Below, piece after piece: positions 8,061-16,145 of a stretch of 64,000 nucleotides of DNA. This DNA comes from Microbacterium sp. Clip185 (GTDB lineage Bacteria > Actinomycetota > Actinomycetes > Actinomycetales > Microbacteriaceae): NCBI RefSeq assembly GCF_028743715.1, contig NZ_CP117996.1, positions 2,542,001 to 2,606,000 on the forward strand. Reading direction: 5' to 3'. How positions within the stretch are numbered: position 1 is the first letter of the stretch; each line of letters starts with the position of its first letter. The notes beneath the pieces were generated by a model that saw nothing but the letters and a program-made list of their open reading frames with translations, was not told the DNA's origin and made no database searches. The translations under genes were made by a program, and so were the position numbers.

Positions 8061-9608
8061 TCACCGCCGGCGGCGGCGCAGGCTCTCGGGCGCATCCAGG
8101 CTCAGCGTGCGCCCGCGGAAGAAGTCGGGACGCTTGACCGCCTGCCAGATCATGATCACGACGCCCAGCAGGATGACGGTCACGCCCAGCACGAACACGA
8201 GTCCCAGACCGAAGATCTGCGAGCCCGAGCCGTAGTCGGGGTCCATGGAGTCGATCAGCGTCGTCACGAACAGCACCGCGAGGATCGCCCCGCCCACGAG
8301 CGGGAAGAGGAAGGTGAACACGAAGGCGCGCACCGAGTCGAACCACTGCTTGCGGAAGTACCAGACGCACGCGAAAGCGGTCAGACCGTAATAGAAGCAG
8401 ATCATCATGCCGAGGGCGGTGATGGTGTCCCACAGGACGTTCTCGCTGACGAAGCGCATGACGGCGTAGAACACCGACGCGACGACGGAGGCGACGATCG
8501 TCGCGAAGCCCGGGGTGAAGAAGCGCGGGCTCACCTTGGCGAAGCGCTCCGGCAGCGCGCCGTAGTGCCCCATGGCCAGCAGCGTGCGCGCCGGCGACAC
8601 GAAGGTCGACTGCAGCGATGATGCGGAGCTGGTGAGCACCGCGAGCGACACGAGGGCCGCGAGCGGGCCCAGCACCGGCCCCGACAGGTGGAAGAACACG
8701 TTGTCCTGGATGTCGGGGTTGCCGAGTCCGAACTCCCCCGTGCCGACACCGGCGAACATGATGAGCGAGACGGCGAGCAGCAGGTAGAGCGCGACGATCA
8801 CGAGCACCGTGATGGTGGCGGCCCGACCCGGCGTCTTGTCGGGATCCTTCGTCTCCTCGTTCATGGTGAGGGTCACGTCCCAGCCCCAGAAGATGAAGAT
8901 CGACAGCGAGAGACCCGCGGCGAAGGAGCTGAACGACGAGACGGCGAACGGATCGAACCAGGACCAGTCGAACGGCGTCGGATCGAACCCGTTGCCGTTG
9001 ACCGTCTCGATGATCGCCGCGACGGCGAAGACGACCAGCACGACGACCTGGAAGCCGACCAGCACGTACTGCAGCTTCTGCGTCGTCTGCATGTCGCGGT
9101 ACGAGATGAAGGTCGCCGCCGCCATGAAGGCGAGGCATACGAGGACGTTGATCCCCGGTTGGGCCGCGATGTCGGCGATCGAGGGATTCTGGGTGATCTG
9201 GGCGATCAGCAGGAACAGGAAGTCGACGGCGATTCCGGCGAGGTTGGAGAGCACCAGGATGGTGGCGGCGATCAGCCCCCATCCGGCCATCCAGCCGATC
9301 CACGGGCCGAAGGCGCGCGTGGCCCATGTGAACGAGGTGCCGGAGTCGGGCATGCGCCGGTTCAACTCGCGGTAGCCGAAGGCCACCAGCAGCATCGGGA
9401 TGAAGCCGACGAGGATGATCGCCGGCACCTGCACGCCGACCGCCGAGACCGTGGGTCCCAGCGCCGCCGTCAGCGTGTAGGCGGGTGCGATGCAGGAGAT
9501 GCCGATGACGACGGCGCCGATCAGGCCCACCGTTCCCGCGGAGAGCCCCTTCTTGGAGAGTCCGCCGGTGTCGGCGGCGACGGCCTGCGATTCGGGTGCG
9601 CTCATCAT
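8061..9608 (-). CDS. APC-superfamily amino acid/polyamine permease
   Basis: A permease of about 515 residues with roughly 12-13 hydrophobic segments and typical APC features (GLIGAVVIGISCIAPAYTL near the N-terminus, then FGYRELNRRMPDSGTSFTWA). It probably imports GABA, putrescine or a related amine by proton symport, feeding the adjacent amine oxidase and GABA transaminase; the substrate is inferred from context. Two consecutive ATGs (9608, 9605) are possible starts: the first overlaps the stop of the stress-protein gene, the second has better spacing from AGAAGGGG. The C-terminus is Arg-rich. Confidence 0.85.
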   Translation of the reverse strand: MMSAPESQAVAADTGGLSKKGLSAGTVGLIGAVVIGISCIAPAYTLTAALGPTVSAVGVQVPAIILVGFIPMLLVAFGYRELNRRMPDSGTSFTWATRAFGPWIGWMAGWGLIAATILVLSNLAGIAVDFLFLLIAQITQNPSIADIAAQPGINVLVCLAFMAAATFISYRDMQTTQKLQYVLVGFQVVVLVVFAVAAIIETVNGNGFDPTPFDWSWFDPFAVSSFSSFAAGLSLSIFIFWGWDVTLTMNEETKDPDKTPGRAATITVLVIVALYLLLAVSLIMFAGVGTGEFGLGNPDIQDNVFFHLSGPVLGPLAALVSLAVLTSSASSLQSTFVSPARTLLAMGHYGALPERFAKVSPRFFTPGFATIVASVVASVFYAVMRFVSENVLWDTITALGMMICFYYGLTAFACVWYFRKQWFDSVRAFVFTFLFPLVGGAILAVLFVTTLIDSMDPDYGSGSQIFGLGLVFVLGVTVILLGVVIMIWQAVKRPDFFRGRTLSLDAPESLRRRRR

Positions 9609-10486
9609 CGAGCCCCTTCTGCGTTGCGGGTGCGTGGCACCACGATCATGGGAACGGGCAGCACGTGCAGCATCTTCGCCGCCGTCGACCCCAGGAACAG
9701 CCGCCGCGGCTGCGCGAGCCGGCTCGATCCGACCATGGCGATCTCGCCGGGGAGCCATTCGATCTGCGACACCGCATCCTCGATGTCGGCGCCCTGCGCG
9801 CTGACGACGTCGGCCACGGATCCTTCGCCGAGCGATGCGCGCGCCTGAGCGAGCACCGTTTCGGCGTGCGTCGCCTCGGTGAGGCGGATGACGCCGGTGT
9901 CGACGCCCGCCGGCAGATCGACCGTCGCGAGCGACAGCAGACGCAGGGGCGCACCCGACGCGGTGGCGAGGCTCGCCGCCTCCGCCAGGAGCACATCGCC
10001 GCCCGGCCGGGTGCCGATGGCCGCGGTGACCCGCTGAATGCCGACGGATGCGGCCACCTCGCGCGCACCCTCCGGAGCGAGCACGACCGGCACGTCGGAG
10101 GAGTGCATGAGCTCGTTGGCGACGGTGCCGAGACGGTGGCGGCCGCGGAGACCGCCGTTCGCGGCGCCCACCACGATCATGCCGGCACCGAACTCGGCCG
10201 CGGCGGCGATGAGGCCCTCGGCGAACGACTCGCCGTAGCGGACGTGACGACCGTGGGCGACCGTGTCCTTCAACGTCTCGGAAGCCCGCGCCAGCCACTC
10301 GCGCGCCCGCTCGCGCACGTGGCGGTCGTATCCGGCGTCGGGAGGGGTGATGACCGAGCGCTCCCCCGGCAGGACCATCACGATCTCGAGCACCGATCCG
10401 GTCGCGACCGCGATCCGTGCTCCGAGGGCGAGCGCATCGGCGCCCGCATCCGTCGCGGTATAGCCGACGACCACCGGCGCGGCCAT
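9605..10486 (-). CDS. Tandem universal stress protein (two UspA domains)
   Basis: This 293-residue protein has two UspA folds. The first (about residues 1-148) ends with the ATP-binding pattern around GAANGGLRGRHRLGTVANEL; the second (about 150-293) carries a similar pattern around GSSRLAQPRRLFLGSTAAKM. Usp proteins bind ATP or AMP and modulate stress or transport functions. It overlaps both neighbours by 3-4 bp within the putrescine/GABA operon, between an amine oxidase and a permease. That setting suggests it tunes uptake or protects against the peroxide and aldehyde made by the oxidase, though nothing in the sequence proves it. Confidence 0.85.
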   Translation of the reverse strand: MAAPVVVGYTATDAGADALALGARIAVATGSVLEIVMVLPGERSVITPPDAGYDRHVRERAREWLARASETLKDTVAHGRHVRYGESFAEGLIAAAAEFGAGMIVVGAANGGLRGRHRLGTVANELMHSSDVPVVLAPEGAREVAASVGIQRVTAAIGTRPGGDVLLAEAASLATASGAPLRLLSLATVDLPAGVDTGVIRLTEATHAETVLAQARASLGEGSVADVVSAQGADIEDAVSQIEWLPGEIAMVGSSRLAQPRRLFLGSTAAKMLHVLPVPMIVVPRTRNAEGAR

Positions 10487-11847
10487 CAGCGCAGCTCCTC
10501 GAGGATCTCGGATGCGGCGCGGTGCCCCATCCGGATCGCACCGTCGACGTGCTGGTAGCCGGCGCCCGCCATGTCGCTGCAGGCGAGGTGGATGGGACCG
10601 ATCGCCGTGCGCAGATCGGCTCCGTAGCGGTGGAGGCCGCCCAGGTCGAAGCTCGCCGCGTACGCGCCACGGGTCCACTCCTCGCTGCCCCAGTCGCTCT
10701 CGTAGTAGACGATCGGGCTCTTGGCCTCGGGGCCGTAGTAGTGCGAGAGCGACTCGAGAATGCGCTCCTTGCGCTCGGCCGCGTCCAGTCGGAACAGGTC
10801 GTCCGCGTTGCGGTCGGAGACGAAGCCGACCAGCGTGCCGCGCTCGTCGCCGTGGTTCGTGTTGTCATAGGCCTCGTGCGAGAGCTCGTACGGACTGAAC
10901 GCGGTGCCGGACAGACCCTGCTCGCGCCAGAACGGACGGTCGTAGACCGCGTGCACCTTGATGACGAATCCCATCGAGATGTGCTGGTGCATCTGCTGCT
11001 GCAGCCGCGGCAGCGGCGGCACGAAGGAGATGCGGGGGTACAGCACGGGCGCGAGCGCGAGAATGGCGCGCCGAGCGCGGACCGTGACGGATGCGGCCTC
11101 TGCCACGACGCCGTCCTGGTCCCAGGTCAGGGAGCGCACCGGCTGGTCCAGCAGCACGTCCTCTCCCAGGCGCTCCGCGAGCAGCAGGGGCACCTGCTGG
11201 AGGCCGCCGACCACGCGCTTGTCGAGGATGAAGTCCGCGTCGACGAGATGGGAGTAGCTGCCGGCGCTGGCCGCCATCAAGAGCGACTGCAGGAGCGAGA
11301 ATGCGTGCGTCGGCTTGGTGAGCATCGCCGAGCCGGTGGCGAAGGCGAGGTTGCGCACCGCCTCGTCGTCGTCGGTCTGGGAACGCAGCCAGCCGTCCCA
11401 CGAGATGGTGTCCCACTCGGCCGCCTTCGGGTGCGCCCACGGCCGGTCGGGGTCGATCTCGGCGACCATCGCATCCAGGTCGGCGGTGATGCGTTCGATC
11501 TCGGCGGCCGTTGCCGGGGCCACCGGGAAGACGTCTCCCGTGAAGCGGGTCACCGTGCCGTCGGGGCCGACGTAGACGCTGTCTCCCTCGCGGTAGCGCG
11601 AGAAGGTGGACAGGCCCAGCTCTGCGACCGTGTCGATGAGCGCCTGCTGGTCGGGTGAGATCCACTGGCCGCCGATCTCGAGCATCGCGCCCTCGATCGT
11701 GTCGGTCCACAGCCGCCCGCCGACGCGATCGCGCGCCTCGAGAACAGCGACGGACAGACCGGCTGTGCGGAGGTCGTTCGCGGCGGTGAGGCCAGCTGCT
11801 CCCGCGCCGATGACGACGACGTCTCTGATGATCTCGGTGTTGCTCAT
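10486..11847 (-). CDS. FAD-dependent flavin monoamine oxidase, putative putrescine oxidase
   Basis: A 453-residue flavin amine oxidase. The N-terminus has the Rossmann FAD motif VVIGAGAAGLTAANDL followed by EARDRVGGRLWT, and the C-terminal FAD-binding part (ACSDMAGAGYQHVDGAI) is recognisable. Enzymes of this family oxidise primary amines to aldehyde, ammonia and hydrogen peroxide. Beside gabT, a permease and an SSADH gene, putrescine (giving 4-aminobutanal) is the likely substrate, as for actinobacterial putrescine oxidases; tyramine or another monoamine remains possible. It lies 32 bases after gabT and overlaps the stress-protein start (ATGA). Confidence 0.8.
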   Translation of the reverse strand: MSNTEIIRDVVVIGAGAAGLTAANDLRTAGLSVAVLEARDRVGGRLWTDTIEGAMLEIGGQWISPDQQALIDTVAELGLSTFSRYREGDSVYVGPDGTVTRFTGDVFPVAPATAAEIERITADLDAMVAEIDPDRPWAHPKAAEWDTISWDGWLRSQTDDDEAVRNLAFATGSAMLTKPTHAFSLLQSLLMAASAGSYSHLVDADFILDKRVVGGLQQVPLLLAERLGEDVLLDQPVRSLTWDQDGVVAEAASVTVRARRAILALAPVLYPRISFVPPLPRLQQQMHQHISMGFVIKVHAVYDRPFWREQGLSGTAFSPYELSHEAYDNTNHGDERGTLVGFVSDRNADDLFRLDAAERKERILESLSHYYGPEAKSPIVYYESDWGSEEWTRGAYAASFDLGGLHRYGADLRTAIGPIHLACSDMAGAGYQHVDGAIRMGHRAASEILEELR

Positions 11848-11879
11848 CTCACTCCTTCGTGGTGCTCGGGTGTTGCGTC

Positions 11880-13235
11880 TCAGACGGCGGCGAGGGATGC
11901 GGCGAGGACGTCGAGCCCCTCGCTGAGGAGGTCGTCGTCGATCGAGAGAGGCGGCAGGAATCGGATCACGTTGCCGTAGGTGCCGCAGGTCAGCAGGATG
12001 ACGCCCTCGGCGATCGCGGCCTTCGCCACCGAGGCGGCGAGCGCCGCGTCCGGAGCGCCCGTCGCCGGGTCGACGAACTCGGCCGCGACCATTGCGCCCC
12101 GGCCGCGGACGTCGCCGACGCGCGGGTCGGCCTGCTGCAGCTCCTCCAGGCGGGCCGTCAGGATGGCCCCGATCTCTCGGGCGCGCTCGATGAGTCCCTC
12201 ATTCTCGTAGGCGTCGATCGCCGCGAGCGCCGCGGCGCAGGCGATCGGGTTGCCGCCGTAGGTGCCGCCGAGCCCGCCGGCGTGCGAGGCGTCCATGATC
12301 TCCGCCCGGCCGGTGACGGCGGCGAGCGGCAGCCCGCCCGCCAGGCCCTTGGCGGTCGTGACGAGGTCGGGCACGATGCCGAACCCGTCGCTCGCGAACA
12401 TCTCGCCCGTGCGGGCGAAGCCCGTCTGCACCTCGTCCGCGATGAAGACGACGTTGTTCTTCCGACACCAGTCGACGAGGGCTCCGAGGAACCCGTCGGC
12501 CGGGACGATGAAGCCGCCCTCGCCCTGGATGGGCTCGATGACGAGCGCCGCGAGGTTGTCAGCGCCGACCTGCTTCTCGATCATCGAGATCGCGCGCGCG
12601 GCCGCATCCGCTCCGCTCAGACCGTCGCGGAAGGGGTAGGACAACGGGGCGCGATAGATCTCGCCGGCGAAGGGGCCGAAGCCGCTCTTGTACGGCATCG
12701 CCTTCGCCGTGAGCGCCATCGTGAGGTTCGTGCGGCCGTGGTACCCGTGATCGAAGGCGACGACCGCGGGCTTGCCGGTGTACTTTCGGGCGATCTTGAC
12801 GGCGTTCTCCACGGCCTCGGCACCGGAGTTGAACAGCGCGGTGCGCTTCTCGTGGTCGCCCGGGGTGAGCCGGTTCAGCGCCTCGGCGACGGCGACGTAG
12901 GAGTCGTAGGGCGAGATCATGAAGCAGGTGTGCGTGAACTGCGCGGCCTGCGCCTGCACGGCAGCCACGACGCGCGGGTGCGCATTACCGACCGAGGTGA
13001 CGGCGATGCCGGAGCCCAGGTCGATGAGCGAGTTGCCGTCGGCGTCGACGACCACTCCGCCGCCCGCGGCCACCGCCTGGATCGGCACGGTGTGACCGAC
13101 GCCCGCGGGAACCGCCGCGGCTTTGCGCGCGAGGAGCTCCTGCGAGCGCGGCCCGGGGATGGCGGTGACGAGGCGCCGCTCCTGTGGCAGCGAGGGTCCG
13201 CCCAGGGGCGCGGTGGTGACGTCGGCGATGCTCAT
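11880..13235 (-). CDS. gabT: 4-aminobutyrate aminotransferase
   Basis: This 451-residue class III PLP aminotransferase transfers the amino group of GABA to 2-oxoglutarate, giving succinate semialdehyde. The family landmarks are present: [39 protein letters not shown] (Asp267 binds the PLP pyridine nitrogen) and TTAKGLAGG with Lys296 as Schiff-base lysine. It is the first gene of the putrescine/GABA operon and is divergent from a PucR-type regulator. The ATG at 13235 has TACGCT seven bases upstream and no ribosome site, so it may be leaderless; the frame is open further upstream, but those codons lie in the regulatory region. Confidence 0.9.
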   Translation of the reverse strand: MSIADVTTAPLGGPSLPQERRLVTAIPGPRSQELLARKAAAVPAGVGHTVPIQAVAAGGGVVVDADGNSLIDLGSGIAVTSVGNAHPRVVAAVQAQAAQFTHTCFMISPYDSYVAVAEALNRLTPGDHEKRTALFNSGAEAVENAVKIARKYTGKPAVVAFDHGYHGRTNLTMALTAKAMPYKSGFGPFAGEIYRAPLSYPFRDGLSGADAAARAISMIEKQVGADNLAALVIEPIQGEGGFIVPADGFLGALVDWCRKNNVVFIADEVQTGFARTGEMFASDGFGIVPDLVTTAKGLAGGLPLAAVTGRAEIMDASHAGGLGGTYGGNPIACAAALAAIDAYENEGLIERAREIGAILTARLEELQQADPRVGDVRGRGAMVAAEFVDPATGAPDAALAASVAKAAIAEGVILLTCGTYGNVIRFLPPLSIDDDLLSEGLDVLAASLAAV

Positions 13236-13242
13236 GGCCGCG

Positions 13243-13248
13243 AGCGTA
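13243..13248 (-). promoter_or_regulatory. -10 box of the gabT operon promoter (leaderless layout)
   Basis: TACGCT on the minus strand stands seven bases before the gabT ATG. It fits the TANNNT-N6/7-start pattern seen at many genes here. Confidence 0.45.
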
Positions 13249-13279
13249 GGGCGAACGCCACGCGCGCTGCACTCGCCTG

Positions 13280-13295
13280 CCCGTACACGGGTACG
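13280..13295. promoter_or_regulatory. Candidate PucR/GabR operator between gabT and pucR
   Basis: The 85-bp divergent region holds two overlapping dyads: CCCGT-AC-ACGGG (13280-13291) and CGTAC-ACGG-GTACG (13282-13295). Their position between the two starts fits an activator or repressor site; binding is inferred. Confidence 0.4.
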
Positions 13296-13320
13296 CCCAG
13301 GATGCGCCACGATGTACAAC

Positions 13321-14847
13321 ATGAGCGCGCCGCCGTCCGACAGCCCAACCCTCGGCTCCCTTCTCACCCGCCGGGATCTGGACCTGCGCGCGGCGGGAGA
13401 GCTCGACGCCGCCGCGTGGGCGACGCGGGTGCACGGCGTGCACAGCTCGGACCTCGCCGATCCGACGCCCTTCCTGGCGGAGGGGCTCGTGCTGCTGACG
13501 ACCGGCACCCAGTTCCTCGGGGCCGACGACGATTCGCCCGACTTCGACGCCTACGTCGCGCGGCTGCGCGGGCGCGGTATCGCCGCGCTCGGATTCGGCA
13601 CCGAGGTCGTCCGCGAGGGCATCCCCCGCGGATTGGATGCGGCCTGTCGCGCCCACGGGCTGCCGCTGTTCGAGGTGCCCTACCGCACCCCGTTCATCGC
13701 CGTCGCGCGCGCCAACGCGCAGGCGATCGCCGCGGAGGAGTACGCACGGCGCAGCTGGGCGCTCGCCGCGGGACGCGCGCTCTCGCTGGCGGCGCTGCGC
13801 GCCGACGGACTCGCCGCGACGCTGGACGAACTCGCGCGGCAGCTGGGCGGTTGGGTCGGCATGTTCGACGCCGCCGGGGCGCTGACACACGAGCATCCGG
13901 CCGCCTCCCTGGATGCGGCCACGCGCGACGACCTGAGCGACGAGGTGTCAGCGCTGCTTCGCCGCGGCGCACGGGCGGGGTCGTCGCTGCACATCGGTAC
14001 CACCCCGTTCCATGTGCAGACCCTCGGCCGCGGCGGGCGCCTGCGCGGCGCGATCGCCGTGTCCGCCGAGGTGTTCGACCGCGAGGCGCGCGGGGTCGTG
14101 ACGACGGCGGTCGCGATGGCGGGGCTCGCGCTCGAGCAGCGGCAGACTCTCGCCCGTGCCACGACGGCGCTCCGGGCGGGTCTGGCGGAGGCGCTCCTGG
14201 CCGGCGACAGCGCGCTCGTGCGGCGCGTATCGAAGCCCCTGTGGGGAACGCTCGGCACGGGGCAGATCGCGATCGCCCTGACGGATGCCGAGGCCGCGCG
14301 TCGCGAGGACGTCCTGCAGTGGCTGGACAGCAGCGTCGCCGCCCGCGGCGGCGCTCTGTTCTTCGGAGGGATCGAGGATGGACTGCTGCTGGCGGCGCCC
14401 GTGGGAGACCCGGTGTTCGCCGAGCTCGCCGCCAAGCTCGCCGTGCGGCTGGGCGTCTCGGCTCCCGCGACACTCGATACGGCCCCCGTCGCCCTCTCGC
14501 AGGCGCGCGTCGCCCGAGAACGGGCCGCGGCGGGATCCGTTGCGGCGTTCGCCGAGGTGCGCGGGGGTCTGCTCTCCGTCCTCGACGATGAGCGCGTCGG
14601 CGCGATCGCCCGCGCGGAGCTGGAGCCGCTGCTGCGCCACGACGCCGAGCACGCGACCGCTCTCGTGTCCACCCTCGACGCGTGGCTCGCGGCGGACACC
14701 GCCCACGAGGCGGCCGCCCGGGCGCTCGGAGTGCACCGGCACACCGTGCGGGCACGCCTCGCCCTCACCGAGCGTGTGCTCGGCGTGGACCTGTCGTCCT
14801 TCGCGGTGCGCGCTCAGCTCTGGCTCGCCCTCCGCGCCCTGGACTGA
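13321..14847 (+). CDS. PucR-family transcriptional regulator of GABA/putrescine genes
   Basis: A regulator of about 508 residues with an N-terminal PucR domain (TLGSLLTRRDLDLRAAG, GLVLLTTG, HGLPLFEVPYRTPF), a central GGDEF-like region and a C-terminal helix-turn-helix (HEAAARALGVHRHTVRARL). PucR proteins activate purine, GABA and related catabolic operons; GabR of Corynebacterium glutamicum belongs to this family. Divergence from gabT strongly suggests control of the neighbouring operon. An in-frame ATG nine bases upstream (13312) is an alternative start, and neither has a clear ribosome site. A 58-bp palindrome follows the stop codon. Confidence 0.85.
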   Translation: MSAPPSDSPTLGSLLTRRDLDLRAAGELDAAAWATRVHGVHSSDLADPTPFLAEGLVLLTTGTQFLGADDDSPDFDAYVARLRGRGIAALGFGTEVVREGIPRGLDAACRAHGLPLFEVPYRTPFIAVARANAQAIAAEEYARRSWALAAGRALSLAALRADGLAATLDELARQLGGWVGMFDAAGALTHEHPAASLDAATRDDLSDEVSALLRRGARAGSSLHIGTTPFHVQTLGRGGRLRGAIAVSAEVFDREARGVVTTAVAMAGLALEQRQTLARATTALRAGLAEALLAGDSALVRRVSKPLWGTLGTGQIAIALTDAEAARREDVLQWLDSSVAARGGALFFGGIEDGLLLAAPVGDPVFAELAAKLAVRLGVSAPATLDTAPVALSQARVARERAAAGSVAAFAEVRGGLLSVLDDERVGAIARAELEPLLRHDAEHATALVSTLDAWLAADTAHEAAARALGVHRHTVRARLALTERVLGVDLSSFAVRAQLWLALRALD

Positions 14848-14869
14848 CCGGCCGCATCCCCGCGCGAAC

Positions 14870-14927
14870 GAGCATCCGTTCATCGAGCGAGCATGCGATT
14901 GTGTGCTCATTCGGCGAACGGATGCTC
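14870..14927. repeat. 58-bp dispersed palindrome, copy A
   Basis: An imperfect inverted repeat centred at 14898/14899; 23 of 29 positions pair. Near-identical elements occur at 23560-23617 and 46065-46122. It lies between the convergent pucR and lacI genes, where it could end transcription from both sides. Confidence 0.85.
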
Positions 14928-14964
14928 ACTCGGCGGCAAGTGGGCGGAAGGTGGGGCGCCGCGC

Positions 14965-16107
14965 TCAGCCGCAGCCGCAGCTGGCGCGCACGACGAGCGC
15001 CGGGGCGAAGACGGCATCGAAGGGCGAGCCGTCCTCAGGGAGCGGACCTGCGGTGCCTGCGAGGATGCGGGCGGCCGCTCGCCCCATCGCCTCCATCGGC
15101 TGGCGCACGGTGGTGAGAGCGGGCGCGCTCAGGCGGCCTGCGAGGATCCCGTCGAATCCCGTGACGATCACATCGTCGGGAACGCGGAAACCGAGCTCGC
15201 GCACCACATCCATGGCCGCCAGCGCGTTCTGGTCCGTGGAGCACACGAGCGCCCGCGGCATCCGCCCGTCCGCGGCGAGCGCGTGCAGGTGTTCGGCCAT
15301 CCGATCGGGACCGCGCACGGTGGCATCCACCGGCTCGTCCTCCGGCGCGATCCCCGCCTCGAGAAGGCTCTCCCGGTACTGGGCGAAGCGCTCCTGGCCG
15401 TCCCACGAGTCCAAGCGCCCGACGAACGCGAACGAGCGCACGCCGTGCCCGACCAGCAGATGCGTCATCATCTCCCGCATCCCCTGCGCGTTGTCGATGC
15501 GCACGCGGTGATGCCCGTCTGCGGCGGGCGCCGCGGAGAACAGCACGATCGGTATCGACGAGGAGAAGCGCGACAGCACCGCCGCGGACCCCTCCGACGG
15601 GAAGATCGCGAGCCCGTCCACGCGCCCCGCCGTGTCCGCCACCGACACATCGCTGTCGGATCCGCTGCTGAGCATGACGGGTCTGCCCATCACCCAGCAC
15701 TCCAGGGCGAACCCGCGCTGCACCTCGTCGACGTACAACGGGAACGCCCTCGGGTCGGCGAGCAGCTCGTCGTCGGTCTCGGCCCACGAGATGGTGCGCG
15801 GCCCCTCGAGATCGGGACTGTGCAGATCGCGCAGCGCACGCACCCGCGCCTCCGGCTCGTGAGCCCGCTCGAGCATCAGATCGAACGCGTGCAGACCCAG
15901 GATGCCGGTGCGCCCGCGCGCGAGCCCCCGCGCCGACGCGCTCGGCGCGTAGCCGAGGCGCCTCGCGGCCTCCAGCACGCGCTCGCGTGTCGCCTCGCTG
16001 AGCTGCTCGGGGCGGCGGAACGCGAACGAGACGGACGCGATGGACACCCCCGCCTCCTGGGCGACGTCGTAGACGGTGGTGCGGCGCGTCCGCGGGCGTT
16101 CACTCAC
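14965..16107 (-). CDS. LacI-family repressor of the glucoside operon
   Basis: A 380-residue LacI/GalR regulator. The N-terminal helix-turn-helix TVYDVAQEAGVSIASVSFA (about residues 11-29) is followed by a hinge and a periplasmic-binding-like sugar domain (GFDGILAGRLSAPALTTVRQP near the end). The C-terminus ends in the unusual RASCGCG. It is the last gene of a five-gene operon (binding protein, two permeases, GH3), and a LacI-type palindrome lies in that operon's promoter, so autorepression lifted by an oligosaccharide is likely, much like CebR of Streptomyces. The GTG at 16107 begins the conserved part; there is no strong ribosome site. Confidence 0.85.
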   Translation of the reverse strand: MSERPRTRRTTVYDVAQEAGVSIASVSFAFRRPEQLSEATRERVLEAARRLGYAPSASARGLARGRTGILGLHAFDLMLERAHEPEARVRALRDLHSPDLEGPRTISWAETDDELLADPRAFPLYVDEVQRGFALECWVMGRPVMLSSGSDSDVSVADTAGRVDGLAIFPSEGSAAVLSRFSSSIPIVLFSAAPAADGHHRVRIDNAQGMREMMTHLLVGHGVRSFAFVGRLDSWDGQERFAQYRESLLEAGIAPEDEPVDATVRGPDRMAEHLHALAADGRMPRALVCSTDQNALAAMDVVRELGFRVPDDVIVTGFDGILAGRLSAPALTTVRQPMEAMGRAAARILAGTAGPLPEDGSPFDAVFAPALVVRASCGCG

Positions 16108-16145
16108 GCGTGCGACATCCTTCCCTGCGACGGGTCGTGTGCGCC

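Noticed and set aside
8061..10868. Possible fusion of the permease with upstream sequence in one frame
   Set aside because: The upstream part is an Arg-rich shadow of the stress-protein and oxidase genes; the permease starts at the adjacent ATGs 9608/9605.
13301..13320. ATG at 13312 as definite start of the PucR gene
   Set aside because: It is in frame with 13321 but neither has a ribosome site or a -10 box at leaderless spacing; left as an alternative.
11859..14591. A 910-residue plus-strand frame covering gabT
   Set aside because: Antisense shadow; gabT on the minus strand has all catalytic motifs.
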